Origin: Candidatus Rubneribacter avistercoris
GTDB taxonomy: Bacteria > Actinomycetota > Coriobacteriia > Coriobacteriales > Eggerthellaceae
Direction of reading: 5' to 3'
NCBI GenBank assembly: GCA_019115845.1
Contig: DXCU01000061.1
Coordinates: 1 to 58,022, forward strand
DNA length: 58,022 nt
In this document: positions 39,495 to 49,738 of the stretch, one piece after another
Position numbering within the stretch: position 1 is the first letter of the stretch
How the letters are laid out: each line of letters begins with the position of its first letter
Program-made: the position numbers and the translations under genes
The notes under the pieces: model-generated
What the model was told of the DNA's origin: nothing
The model's input: the letters and a program-made list of their open reading frames with translations, nothing else
The model's database searches: none

Positions 39495-41009
39495 ATGGAG
39501 CGCCGTTCGTTCTTCAAGCTGGCCGGCGTGTCGGCCGCGTCGCTGGCGGCGGGCGGAGCGCTGGGCGCCTGCGCTCTCGATCAGGTGACGGATGCGCTGC
39601 CGTCCTCGACGGATGCGAGTGGAACGGAGGCCGAGGCGACGGTGGTCGGCCAGCCGCCCGTCTCGTTTTCGACGTCGGTGGACGTGCTGGTGGTGGGCAG
39701 CGGGATCGCCGGCCTCTCCGCCGCGATGGCGCCCGCCGAGGCGGGGCTTTCGGTCATGGTGGCCGAGAAGCTGTCTTTGCTGGGCGGGGAGAGCTATTCT
39801 TCGAACGGCATCATGCACGTGGCGGGCAGCAAGCTGCAGCAGGCTGCCGGCATCGCGCAGACCGCGGAGGAGGCGTGGCCCGCGCGCAAAAAGCAGCTCT
39901 CCAATGCCGGGGCGAGCGACCTGGAGTTCGCAAAGCGGTTGTACTTGGCGGCCCCAACGTGGATCGACCGGATGGAGGGCGTCTACGGCGCCCAGTTCTG
40001 CGATCCGTCCCAGTACGCCCGCGAAGGGGTCAACGACGCCATCCTCCTGCCGAAAAACGGCCTTGGCGACATGGAGAGCGTCATGGTGCCGCTGCGCGAC
40101 GCCCTTGCGGGCAAGGGGGTCGCGTTCCAGACGGGCTACCGGGCGGTCGCGTTCGTGCTGGATGAGCAGGCTGCGGTTTGCGGCGTGCGTTTCCTTGCGC
40201 AGGAGAGCGGTGATGTGATAGATGTGCGGGCGCGGCGCGTGGTTGTGGCCACGGGCGGGTTCGCCAGCAATCAGGCGCTCGTGGACGAGAACGCGCCAAC
40301 ATGGCTGCGCGTCGGCTGCTACACGTACGCCTCTATGGGCGAGGGGCACGAGCTGTGCCGCCGCGCGGGCGGCCAGCTGTCGGGCATGGACTTGGCGCTG
40401 CCGCTCATCGGCGATCTGCCGCCGGTTTCGGCGTGGGGGATGTTCGCGCCGACGCTTGTCGTGGACGCGCAAGGGCACCGGTTCGCGCGCGAAGACGACG
40501 TGAACGCCGCGGCGGACGCGTGCTTTGGCGACGAGCGCGGCTTTTGGTGGACCGTGTTCGACGAGCGTTTGAGCGAAGGCTCTCAATCGCGCAGCGCGGC
40601 GCAGATTGCCAGCAAGAACGCGCGCCGGATGGTGGGCCCGTGCGAGAGCGTGGAGGATCTGGCGGATGCCATAGGGGTTTCCCCGGAGGTGCTGCGGGCC
40701 ACGTTCGACCGCTACGGGCAGATGGCGGAGGCCGGGAAGGACGACGATTTCGGGCGCGAGGCCAACCTGGAAGCGCTCGAGGCGCCTTACTACGCCGTCA
40801 AGCAGCTTCCGGTGCGCTACCGCACGCGTGGCGGCGCGGCAACCGACGAGGATGGGCGCTTGATAGGGACGTCGGGCGCGACCATCCTGAACGTGTGCTG
40901 CTGCGGGGCGGTGGCGGCCGACGGCGGCGAGGGGCTGGCGTCGAGCGGGACGTTCGGCATGCTGGTGGGCCAGGCCGTGGTCGACGCGCTCAGCTCGTCC
41001 GAAGGGTAG
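39495..41009 (+). CDS. Tat-exported FAD-dependent oxidoreductase
   Basis: The 504-residue protein has a Tat signal ERRSFFKLAGVSAASLAAGGALGACA (twin Arg at residues 3-4; a Cys near residue 25 may be lipidated), FAD loop VDVLVVGSGIAGLSAAM (about 55-71) and VVVATGGFASN. It belongs to the FAD-binding 2 (flavocytochrome/fumarate-reductase flavoprotein) family, abundant in Eggerthellaceae, where members reduce fumarate, urocanate, cinnamates or drugs such as digoxin. It has no FMN-binding or haem domain, and the C-terminal FAD region is divergent (NVCCCGAVAADGG replaces the usual Y-A-A-G-E). Substrate unknown. The ATG at 39495 follows AAAGGAG. Confidence 0.87.
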   Translation: MERRSFFKLAGVSAASLAAGGALGACALDQVTDALPSSTDASGTEAEATVVGQPPVSFSTSVDVLVVGSGIAGLSAAMAPAEAGLSVMVAEKLSLLGGESYSSNGIMHVAGSKLQQAAGIAQTAEEAWPARKKQLSNAGASDLEFAKRLYLAAPTWIDRMEGVYGAQFCDPSQYAREGVNDAILLPKNGLGDMESVMVPLRDALAGKGVAFQTGYRAVAFVLDEQAAVCGVRFLAQESGDVIDVRARRVVVATGGFASNQALVDENAPTWLRVGCYTYASMGEGHELCRRAGGQLSGMDLALPLIGDLPPVSAWGMFAPTLVVDAQGHRFAREDDVNAAADACFGDERGFWWTVFDERLSEGSQSRSAAQIASKNARRMVGPCESVEDLADAIGVSPEVLRATFDRYGQMAEAGKDDDFGREANLEALEAPYYAVKQLPVRYRTRGGAATDEDGRLIGTSGATILNVCCCGAVAADGGEGLASSGTFGMLVGQAVVDALSSSEG

Positions 41010-41219
41010 CGCGGAAAGGTCCGCTTGGATGCTCCCGCCGAGCCGGCGCCGTCGCCCCGGAAGGTCCGACCGACGAGCGACCGGGCCTTCCGGGGCGTCC
41101 GATGAGGGGGCGTTCGGCTTGGAGCGCGATGGACACTGGGCTTGCGTCAATGGCGGTTTGGCAGAGAGTTTCGCTTTACGCCGGTTGGTGTATGGCGCGG
41201 GTGGCGTGGGTCGCGTAGT

Positions 41220-42563
41220 ATGGCGGCTATGGAAAACTACCTGGTGAACAACCGCGACATGACTCCGAAGGACTGGGCCGTCGACGTGGCCGTGGCTGCG
41301 GCGGCGTTTCTGTTCGGCGCGGCGCAGCTCATGCTCACGGCCTCCTCCATCGTGATTCCCGACCTGGCTCTGCGCCAGTACCTGGGCACGGTGAACGTGG
41401 TGCCGAACGCGCAGGTGTTCGTGGCGCTTGCCATCACCACGCTGCCGCTGGTGCTGCGCCGCCGCTTCCCGTGGCCCGTGTTCCTGTTCTGCCTCGTGTC
41501 GTTCTTGGGGCTGCAGAACGCGTTCGCGGGGTTCTCTCTGACCATCGTGGGTCCCGTGGTGGCCGTGTGCACCATCGCCAGCGAGCGGGGGCGCCTTGAG
41601 GCGGTGGCGGCGGCAGCGGTGGCGGTGGCGGGCCTTCTGCTGGCGGATGCGCCGTCGCGCACGGCCAGCCTCGCGTTCTTCACGCGCTTCCAGAACATCG
41701 CCCTGGTGGTTGCGGCGGGCTTCGCGGGGTACGCCTACCGCACCCACCGCGCCTACGTGGAGGCCACCGAGCAGCGCGCTGCGGAGGCGGAGCGCTCGCG
41801 CGAGGAGGAGGCGGCCCGCCGCGTGGAGGAGGAGCGCGTGCGCATCGCGCGCGAGGTGCACGACATCACGGCGCACTCCCTGTCGGCCGTGAGCGTCCAG
41901 GCCGCCGCGGCGGAGCGCATGATGGCCATCGACCCGGCTGCCGCGAAGGAGGCCGTCGCCACGGTGCGCGCCACGGCCAAAACCGCCTTGGACGACATCC
42001 GCAGCATGATCGGCGTGCTGCGCCATGGCGACGAGGCGCCCGAGACGGCCCCCGCAGCAGGGACCGACCGCCTGGGCGATCTGGCGGCCTACCTGCGCGA
42101 TGCGGGGCTTGCGGCAGTTGTGGACACGGCGCGCTACCGCCGCGTCGACGTGCCCGCCCATGTGGACATGGCCCTGTTCGGCATCGCGCGGGAGGCCGCC
42201 ACGAACGCGGTGCGCCATGCCGACGCGCGAACGGTGTCCATCCGGCTGGCGACGGAGGACGGGCAGGCGCGCCTTGCAGTGGAGGATGACGGGCGCGGCT
42301 ACGTCGCGCCTGGCGAACCGAGTGCTTCGGCGGGGCCTGGCGGCGGGCTGCCGCAGGCGCCCGACGGGCGGGGCCACGGCATCGAGGGCATGGCCGAGCG
42401 CGTTCGCCTGCTGGGCGGGTCGTTCTCGGCCGGCAACGCGGCTGCCGGCGGGTTTCGCGTGGCGGCGAGCATCCCGCTTGGCGGCGCGGCCTGCGACGGG
42501 GCTTCGCCAGACGGCAGCTTCCCGCATTCGGCCGCAACCCGTTTTGAGGAGAAGGGAGCGTAG
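41220..42563 (+). CDS. NarL-system sensor histidine kinase
   Basis: The 447-residue protein has about five or six membrane helices (residues 20-175), a coiled segment rich in Glu/Arg, and the HisKA_3 dimerisation domain with phospho-acceptor His in REVHDITAHSLSAVSVQAA, followed by an HATPase domain (NAVRHAD, DDGRGY, GIEGMAERV). It senses through its membrane part, like DesK/LiaS-type kinases; no periplasmic domain is evident. The ATG at 41220 or 41229 may be the start; neither has a strong ribosome binding site. The response regulator begins 1 bp after the stop. Confidence 0.9.
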   Translation: MAAMENYLVNNRDMTPKDWAVDVAVAAAAFLFGAAQLMLTASSIVIPDLALRQYLGTVNVVPNAQVFVALAITTLPLVLRRRFPWPVFLFCLVSFLGLQNAFAGFSLTIVGPVVAVCTIASERGRLEAVAAAAVAVAGLLLADAPSRTASLAFFTRFQNIALVVAAGFAGYAYRTHRAYVEATEQRAAEAERSREEEAARRVEEERVRIAREVHDITAHSLSAVSVQAAAAERMMAIDPAAAKEAVATVRATAKTALDDIRSMIGVLRHGDEAPETAPAAGTDRLGDLAAYLRDAGLAAVVDTARYRRVDVPAHVDMALFGIAREAATNAVRHADARTVSIRLATEDGQARLAVEDDGRGYVAPGEPSASAGPGGGLPQAPDGRGHGIEGMAERVRLLGGSFSAGNAAAGGFRVAASIPLGGAACDGASPDGSFPHSAATRFEEKGA

Positions 42564-42564
42564 C

Positions 42565-43245
42565 ATGGGCGAGAGGACGCGCGTGCTGGTGGCCGACGAC
42601 CAAGACCTGGTGCGCAGCGGGTTTCGGCTCATCCTCATGTCGTACGGGACCATCGACGTGGTGGGGGAGGCGCGCGACGGCGAAGAGGCCGTTGAGCTTG
42701 CGCAGCGCCTGAAGCCCGACGTCGTGCTCATGGACATTCGCATGCCGCACCTAAACGGCATCGAGGCCACGCGCGCCATTCGCAGCGATCCGCGGCTTGC
42801 CGACGTGCATGTGCTCATCCTGACCACGTTCGACTTGGACGAGTACGTCTACGACGCCCTTGCCGCCGGTGCGAGCGGCTTTCTGCTCAAAGACGCCGAG
42901 CCTGACGACATCGCCGCCGCCGTGGACATCGTCGCGCGCGGCGATGCGCTCATACAGCCCTCCATCACGCGCCGGCTCATCGAGACGTTCGTGGCCGCGC
43001 GGCCTATCGGCATGGCGGCGGCTCGGGCGGCCGGGCTGTCCCAGCTCACCGACCGCGAGCGAGAGATCCTCGTGCTGGTGGCGCGCGGCCTGACGAACGA
43101 CGAGATAGGATCGGACCTGTTCATCTCGCCCGCCACGGTCAAAACGCACCTCGCGCGCATCATGGCGAAGCTCGACGCGCACGATCGCGCCCAGCTTGTC
43201 GTGCGCGCCTACGAAAGCGGATTGGTGAAGCCGGGCCTGCGGTAG
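42565..43245 (+). CDS. NarL/FixJ-family response regulator
   Basis: The 226-residue protein has a receiver domain with acidic pair DDQD, phosphorylated Asp in VVLMDIRMPHLNG, and Lys in LLKDAEPDD; a LuxR-type helix-turn-helix occupies the C-terminus (LTDREREILVLVARGLTNDEIGSDLFISPATVKTHL). It is the partner of the upstream kinase (1-bp spacing) and probably controls one or both flanking flavoprotein genes. Its 3' end overlaps the convergent LysR gene by 37 bp. The ATG at 42565 follows GAAGGGAG. Confidence 0.93.
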   Translation: MGERTRVLVADDQDLVRSGFRLILMSYGTIDVVGEARDGEEAVELAQRLKPDVVLMDIRMPHLNGIEATRAIRSDPRLADVHVLILTTFDLDEYVYDALAAGASGFLLKDAEPDDIAAAVDIVARGDALIQPSITRRLIETFVAARPIGMAAARAAGLSQLTDREREILVLVARGLTNDEIGSDLFISPATVKTHLARIMAKLDAHDRAQLVVRAYESGLVKPGLR

Positions 43246-44180
43246 CGCGCCCCTTCCCCGTTGGCGGATCGGTCGCGGTACAGATCCTCGATGTGCTTGA
43301 CGAAGCGCGATTCCGCTTCGGTGAGCTCCCGGGATCGCCAGAACAGGTGCAGCGGCATGACGACGGGCGTTCCGTCCTCGTGGGCAAGCGGCACGACAAG
43401 AACCCCTTCGTCGCGAATCGTCCGCTGCGCGTGCTGGAGGGGCCTGATGGCGAAGACGTCTCCTCGGGCGATGGCGCTCGTGTCGCTTTCCAGCTCTATC
43501 TGGAGGGGCGACAAGCGCAAAGACGGCTCCAGGGCGGGGGCTTGATCAAGCAGGGGCGCGAGGATGGCCTCCTCCCCGGGGAGGGAGAGCGCCCCGCATT
43601 CGGCCAGCTCGCGCAGCGTTGCGGACGCTTGGCTCCTGAACCGCGACAGCGATGCCGACACCACGGCCGCCATAGGGTAGAGGGAAAGCACCGTCTTCTG
43701 CGCGCCGTTTGACGGGGTGGAGCCGCTTATGCCGAACTCAAGCGTTCCGCGCATGACCTCGTCGATGAGAAGGTCGCCTTTCATCTCGACGAACTTCCAC
43801 TTGATTTCGGGGAGGGCCGATTGCGCGTCGCGCAGGGAGTCCACATCGAGCGTCCCGCCGTGCGTTTTGAGGCACAGCGGGTTGATGCCCACCGCCACAA
43901 CCCGCTGATCGCCCTCCCGGTAGCGCAAGGCGATCTGCTCGATCCGGTCGAGGCCGAGAAACACGCTGCGCGCCTCGTCGCGAACCGCCGCGCCGAACTC
44001 CGTCAGATGCAGCCCGTTGCTGCGGTCGAACAGCGGCGTGCCCAAGCGGCCCTCGAGGATCTGAACGCCTTTCGACACGGCCTGCGGGGAGACGAACAGG
44101 CTCTTGGCGGCGCGGGAGAAGCTTCCGGTTTCCGCCGATTCAAGAAAGTACGAAAGCTGCCTCATGTCGATGTCGATCAC
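43209..44180 (-). CDS. LysR-family transcriptional regulator
   Basis: The 323-residue protein starts with the LysR winged helix: MRQLSYFLESAETGSFSRAAKSLFVSPQAVSKGVQILE, followed by a co-inducer-binding domain from about 95. It is divergent from the flavoprotein gene at 44485 and overlaps the response regulator tail by 37 bp, so it most likely activates the flavoprotein in response to its substrate. The GTG at 44180 has GAGGGG upstream; the ATG at 44165 is an alternative. A minus-strand -10 TAGAAT lies at 44263-44258. Confidence 0.9.
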   Translation of the reverse strand: MIDIDMRQLSYFLESAETGSFSRAAKSLFVSPQAVSKGVQILEGRLGTPLFDRSNGLHLTEFGAAVRDEARSVFLGLDRIEQIALRYREGDQRVVAVGINPLCLKTHGGTLDVDSLRDAQSALPEIKWKFVEMKGDLLIDEVMRGTLEFGISGSTPSNGAQKTVLSLYPMAAVVSASLSRFRSQASATLRELAECGALSLPGEEAILAPLLDQAPALEPSLRLSPLQIELESDTSAIARGDVFAIRPLQHAQRTIRDEGVLVVPLAHEDGTPVVMPLHLFWRSRELTEAESRFVKHIEDLYRDRSANGEGARYRRPGFTNPLS

Positions 44181-44484
44181 GGCGTTCCCCTCCGTCGCGT
44201 GTTTTTCGGCTTGAGGCCGTCTTCTGCGATGCGCGGGCGCCCTCAAACGCCGTGCCCATTCTAGCATGCGCCCTTCGATGAGTCCGAGGCATCTCTTTCA
44301 ACAAATCGTTGTCGCTTTCAGCTATACGTTGCTTCGCCTGCGTTGCGTCGCGCGTCTATCCTGACCTCGAAGGGCGCGTTGCGCGGAAGCGGTTTTTCTC
44401 AGTTTGGGCGCCGCGATGCCCAAAGCGGCGCGCGGTGCGCCCGCGTTTCGCATGATCCGCAGGAGCAGGAGGAAGGAGATCGTC
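44181..44484. promoter_or_regulatory. Divergent promoter region, LysR / flavoprotein
   Basis: This 304-bp region holds a minus-strand -10 TAGAAT (44263-44258) for the LysR gene and an inverted repeat CAAC-N5-GTTG (44299-44311), a possible LysR binding site between the two promoters. A plus-strand -10-like TATCCT lies near 44354-44359. No gene is visible. Confidence 0.45.
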
Positions 44485-46572
44485 ATGGCACTTGATCGCA
44501 GGGGGTTTCTCAAAGGGGCGTTGGGCCTGGGCGCGCTTGCGGCCGCCGGAGCGACGGCGGGCGGCTGCGCTCCGAACGGAGCGGGCGACGCCGACGCCGG
44601 CGCCGCCGTCAACGGAACGTTCGAGGGCGTGGGTCAGGGGATGCAGGGCGACATCAAGGTGTCCATCGATGTGAGCAGCGGCATCATCACGAACGTCGAT
44701 GTGGTGGAGGCGAAGGAGACCCCCCACGTGGCGGAAGTGGCCCTTGAGCGCATTCCCGCCCAGATCGTGGAGCGCCAAACCACCACGTTGGACACGGTGA
44801 CCGGGGCCACGCTGTGCTCGATGGGCCTTATGGCCGCAGCCGAGGACGCGGCGAAGAACGCGGGGCTTGACATGGGCGCCCTGAAGAAGAACGCCTACAC
44901 GGCGTCTCCCGGTCCGGACGAGACGTGGGACACCGATGTGCTGGTGATCGGCGGGGGCGGAGCCGCCTGGTCGGCGGCCATCACGGCGGCCGAGGCGGGA
45001 TCGCAGGTCACGCTCATCGAGAAAGGCTCGGTGTTCGGCGGGAACACCATGATGGCCGGCGCCGCCTTCAACGCGGTGGACCCCGACGCCCAGGCCATCA
45101 TGCGGCTCTCGGCGGCCCAGAAGGGAACGCTCGACGGCTATCTGGCCCTTTCGACGGACGACCCCGCGCTCAAGTTCGACCAGTTCCCCGAATGGAAAGA
45201 AGTGCTCGTCGCCCTGCAAGACGAGATACGGGCGTACTACGCGGCCAACGAGGGGAAGACGCCCGGCGTCGATCTGCCCGGGTTCGACTCCGTCTCGCTG
45301 CATATGTGGCACATCTACGTCGGTGGTCTGCGCGAGCTGTCCGACGGCACGTGGATTGCCTCGAACATCGATCTCGCGCGCACGCTCGCCGAGAACGCGT
45401 TGGGCACGTTCGAGTGGATGGACGCCCAAAGCATGGAGTGCGTGTACGGCTCGAAGGCCACCGAGGGCCTGTACACGGTGCTCGGCGCCATGTGGCCGCG
45501 CACGCACACGTTCGTCGAGGGCAAGGACCGCATCACGTGCCTGCGCGAGGCGGCGGAGAAGGTCGGCGTGTCCTCGTACGCCGAGACGGCCGCCAAGCAG
45601 CTGGTCATGGACGGGAACGCGGTTGCGGGCGCGGTGGCCGAGCGCTCGGACGGCACCAAGATCACCATCAACGCCGCCCAGGGCGTGGTGCTCGCATGCG
45701 GCGGTTACTGCGCGAACCCGGCCATGGTGAAGGAGTACGACAAGTACTGGGGCGACGACCTCAGCGACACCACGCTGACCACCAACATGGGCACCAACGA
45801 AGGAGACGGCATTGTCATGGCCCAAGAGGTGGGGGCCGCCACCACCGGCCTTGAAGTGGCGCAGATGATGCCCTCGTCGTCGCCGGTCAAGGGAACCATG
45901 ACCGACGGCGTGTGGGGGGACGCCTCCGAGCAGATATGGATCGACGGGGCGGGCAACCGGTTCGTGGACGAGTACGCCGAGCGCGACGTGCTGGCCAAGG
46001 CGTCCCTCAAGCTCGAGGGCGGCATCTTCTACATCCTGTACGCCGGCGTGGCCGGCGAGGACGGCTGGGTGAAGGGCGCCGAGTACGAGAGCATGGCGCC
46101 CTCGGGCTCGATCAAGGACTTCGTCGAGTCGGGCCAGGTGTGGTACGGCGAGACGCTCGAGGAGCTGGCCGAGGCCTCCAAAAGCCCCGCCGCAGGCGTC
46201 GCCCCGGGTTTCTCCGCCGACGCGCTGCGCGCCACCATCGAGACGTACAACCGCTACTTCGAGAACCAAAAAGACGACGACTTCGGCAAAGAGGTCATCT
46301 CGGGCGCCGTCGACATCGAGGCGGTGGAGGGCACGCAGGGCGTCGGGTTCGTGATCAGCCCGCGCCGCGCGTCGCTGCACCACACCATGGGCGGCGTGGT
46401 CATTGACGCCAAGGCCCGCGTGCTTGACGAGCAGGGCCAGGTCATTGAGGGCCTGTTCGCCGCAGGCGAGGTGACGGGCGGCGTTCATGCGGGCAACCGC
46501 CTGGGCGGCAACGCCATCGCGGACATCTTCACGTTCGGCCAGATTGCCGGGCGGGGCGTTTCCGCGCGCTGA
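44485..46572 (+). CDS. Tat-exported flavoprotein with FMN-bind and fumarate-reductase-like FAD domains
   Basis: The 695-residue protein has a Tat signal LDRRGFLKGALGLGALAAAG, then an FMN-binding domain (about 43-135) with DTVTGATLCS, whose Thr should carry covalent FMN. An FAD domain follows (TDVLVIGGGGAAWSAAITAAEAGSQV, GVVLACGGYCANPAM, and the C-terminal ISPRRASLHHTMGGVVIDAKARVLDEQG plus GLFAAGEVTGGVHAGNRLGGNA). This layout is that of UrdA/ArdA-type reductases of fumarate, urocanate or acrylates that take electrons from a membrane quinol pathway. The start ATG follows AGGAAGGAG. It is divergent from the LysR gene and ends at a strong terminator. Confidence 0.9.
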   Translation: MALDRRGFLKGALGLGALAAAGATAGGCAPNGAGDADAGAAVNGTFEGVGQGMQGDIKVSIDVSSGIITNVDVVEAKETPHVAEVALERIPAQIVERQTTTLDTVTGATLCSMGLMAAAEDAAKNAGLDMGALKKNAYTASPGPDETWDTDVLVIGGGGAAWSAAITAAEAGSQVTLIEKGSVFGGNTMMAGAAFNAVDPDAQAIMRLSAAQKGTLDGYLALSTDDPALKFDQFPEWKEVLVALQDEIRAYYAANEGKTPGVDLPGFDSVSLHMWHIYVGGLRELSDGTWIASNIDLARTLAENALGTFEWMDAQSMECVYGSKATEGLYTVLGAMWPRTHTFVEGKDRITCLREAAEKVGVSSYAETAAKQLVMDGNAVAGAVAERSDGTKITINAAQGVVLACGGYCANPAMVKEYDKYWGDDLSDTTLTTNMGTNEGDGIVMAQEVGAATTGLEVAQMMPSSSPVKGTMTDGVWGDASEQIWIDGAGNRFVDEYAERDVLAKASLKLEGGIFYILYAGVAGEDGWVKGAEYESMAPSGSIKDFVESGQVWYGETLEELAEASKSPAAGVAPGFSADALRATIETYNRYFENQKDDDFGKEVISGAVDIEAVEGTQGVGFVISPRRASLHHTMGGVVIDAKARVLDEQGQVIEGLFAAGEVTGGVHAGNRLGGNAIADIFTFGQIAGRGVSAR

Positions 46573-46594
46573 CGAACGGGAAAGCTTCCAAGGC

Positions 46595-46633
46595 AAGGGC
46601 GGCCGCGCCGGCACAGGCGCGGCCGCCCTTTTT
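46595..46633 (+). terminator. Terminator of the flavoprotein gene
   Basis: A perfect 15-bp stem, AAGGGCGGCCGCGCC (46595-46609) with its complement (46616-46630), followed by TTT. Confidence 0.85.
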
Positions 46634-46702
46634 CAATTGTGGCGATCGTCTGGCGATTGTGTCAAACCTCAGTCACAGGCGCTCACATTTCGGCGAATTC
46701 GC

Positions 46703-46730
46703 TTGCATTCGCCACCGAGGCTGCTATGAT
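46703..46730 (+). promoter_or_regulatory. Promoter of groES-groEL
   Basis: -35 TTGCAT (46703-46708), 16-bp spacer, -10 TATGAT (46725-46730). The CIRCE operator begins 10 bp downstream of the -10, so HrcA binding would block initiation. Confidence 0.75.
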
Positions 46731-46740
46731 AACTCAATGT

Positions 46741-46767
46741 TTAGCACTCGTTACCGCAGAGTGCTAG
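46741..46767. promoter_or_regulatory. CIRCE element (HrcA operator)
   Basis: TTAGCACTC (46741-46749), nine bases, GAGTGCTAG (46759-46767), matching the CIRCE consensus TTAGCACTC-N9-GAGTGCTAA except for the last base. It predicts heat-inducible control of groESL by HrcA. Confidence 0.95.
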
Positions 46768-46851
46768 CAGTCACCGCACAGGAGTGGTTAAATAGCGAAG
46801 ATGCGCTACACGATCCGTGCACGCGTCGGACGACGAAAGGAAGGCAGCGTT

Positions 46852-47139
46852 ATGAATCTGAAACCTCTGGGTGATCGCGTCATCGTCAAGCAGGACGAGG
46901 CCGAGGAGACGACGGCGTCGGGTCTGTACCTTGCGACCGAGGCGAAGGAAAAGCCCCAGAGCGGCACCGTTTTGGCCGTGGGCGACGGCAAGCTGGACAA
47001 GGACGGCAAGCTGGTGCCCGTGCCGGTGAAGGTGGGCGACAAGGTGGTCTACGGCAAGTTCGGCGGCACCGAGATCCATGTGGACGGCGAGGACGTGCTC
47101 ATCCTGCGCGCCGACGATCTGTACGCGGTGTTCGCGTAG
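46852..47139 (+). CDS. groES: Co-chaperonin GroES
   Basis: The 95-residue protein shows the Cpn10 signature LKPLGDRVIVKQDEAEETTASGL near the N-terminus, the mobile loop, GDKVVYGKFGGTEI and the C-terminal EDVLILRADDLYAV. Seven copies cap GroEL. The ATG at 46852 follows AAAGGAAGG; the frame upstream to 46801 overlaps the leader. groEL follows after 56 bp, and both are controlled by the CIRCE promoter. Confidence 0.97.
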   Translation: MNLKPLGDRVIVKQDEAEETTASGLYLATEAKEKPQSGTVLAVGDGKLDKDGKLVPVPVKVGDKVVYGKFGGTEIHVDGEDVLILRADDLYAVFA

Positions 47140-47180
47140 CCTTCAGGCGCTTCGTACCCAAGCAACAGCAACGCAGTTGA

Positions 47181-48827
<1,647 letters not shown>

Positions 48828-48859
48828 GCCGTCCGGCTTGCGAAACCAGCCTGCAAACG

Positions 48860-48895
48860 AAGGGAGGGGCCGCGCGATGCGGCCCCTCCCTTTTT
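48860..48895 (+). terminator. Terminator of groESL
   Basis: A 14-bp stem, AAGGGAGGGGCCGC (48860-48873) with its complement (48879-48892), and a T5 run (48891-48895). Confidence 0.9.
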
Positions 48896-48987
48896 CACGT
48901 ACGGCGAATCATGCGTGCGCGAATGCGGGACGCTGCGAAGGCGGCGAGCGCTGTTCGCAGCGCGGCGTCGGTGGATCGCGCGTGCGC

Positions 48988-49035
48988 GTATGCGGGTCGT
49001 CCGCCGCTCGCACGCGCGGCGGACGACCCGCATAC
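48988..49035 (-). terminator. Long hairpin at the 3' end of the DUF2510 gene
   Basis: A perfect 19-bp stem (48988-49006 with 49017-49035) and 10-nt loop lie about 10 bp past the stop of the minus-strand gene. No T-run follows, so it may stabilise the mRNA end rather than terminate by itself. Confidence 0.6.
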
Positions 49036-49044
49036 GACGAGGTC

Positions 49045-49536
49045 TTACCGGTCCTTCTTGGAGACGAGCAGCAGGATGCCGGCCACCAGCGACAGGAAGA
49101 TGAGCGTGCACACGCCGAACGCCGTGGTGTTGTCCTTGGTGCCCTTGTAGATGCCCCAGGCGTGGACCGTCATGGGGACCATCCATGCCAGCGGGATGAT
49201 GGCCCAGCACCATGCCACCGCTCCTAAGATGCAGAACACGAACGCCACCAGCCTGAGCGTGCGGTCGTTGTCCGACATCTCCGACGCCGGCGCAGCTTGC
49301 GGATAGTACGTCGTGCTGCTCACGGTCGGCTGCATGGTCGGCTGCGCGGAGGCGGCGCCTGGGTTGTCTGCCGCAGGCTGCTGGGCCTCAAAGCCCGTTG
49401 CCGTTGCTGTTGCCGTCTGCCCGGCGGAGGGTTGCGCGTCGGCGTAGTCGTCGGTCCATTGCGTTCCGTTCCAGTAGCGGATCTTCGACGTGTCTCCCGA
49501 CGGATCGGGATACCATCCGGCTTGCGGGTTGGTCAT
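49045..49536 (-). CDS. DUF2510-containing membrane protein
   Basis: The 163-residue protein has an N-terminal DUF2510 domain (GWYPDPSGDTSKIRYWNGTQWTDDY, residues 6-30), an actinobacterial signature, then a Thr/Ala/Gln-rich linker (30-90) and two to three membrane helices in the C-terminal half (LVAFVFCILGAVAWCWAIIPLAWMV and GVCTLIFLSLVAGILLLV). The function is unknown. The ATG at 49536 follows GGAGG. The domain is consistent with an actinobacterial host. Confidence 0.85.
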   Translation of the reverse strand: MTNPQAGWYPDPSGDTSKIRYWNGTQWTDDYADAQPSAGQTATATATGFEAQQPAADNPGAASAQPTMQPTVSSTTYYPQAAPASEMSDNDRTLRLVAFVFCILGAVAWCWAIIPLAWMVPMTVHAWGIYKGTKDNTTAFGVCTLIFLSLVAGILLLVSKKDR

Positions 49537-49643
49537 GGCTGCCTCCAAAATTGATAGAGAATTGAGTACGTATTTGCAAGTATACGCCAATTTCGGCGAC
49601 GAAGGCCCGATGATCAGCGAAGAAGAAGCGCATTCAATTTTGC

Positions 49644-49672
49644 GTTACAGGGGTGTCACGCATCTGTAACGT
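49644..49672. promoter_or_regulatory. Inverted repeat, possible operator
   Basis: CGTTACAG (49644-49651) and CTGTAACG (49665-49672) with a 13-bp spacer lie between the divergent DUF2510 and permease genes, about 55 bp upstream of the permease -10. A metal- or oxyanion-responsive repressor site is possible. Confidence 0.45.
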
Positions 49673-49724
49673 GGCTGTTTCGCGACGATGGGGCGTTGCG
49701 TCGCGCCGGGATTCGGCGGTGGGT

Positions 49725-49730
49725 TACAAT
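49725..49730 (+). promoter_or_regulatory. -10 box giving a leaderless permease mRNA
   Basis: TACAAT lies 8 bp upstream of the ATG at 49739, so initiation would fall at or within two bases of the start codon. No Shine-Dalgarno is present. Confidence 0.55.
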
Positions 49731-49738
49731 ACGGCGCT

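Noticed and set aside
39165..42827. A 1220-codon open frame on the minus strand
   Set aside because: It covers parts of four well-supported plus-strand genes and has the biased composition of an antisense shadow.
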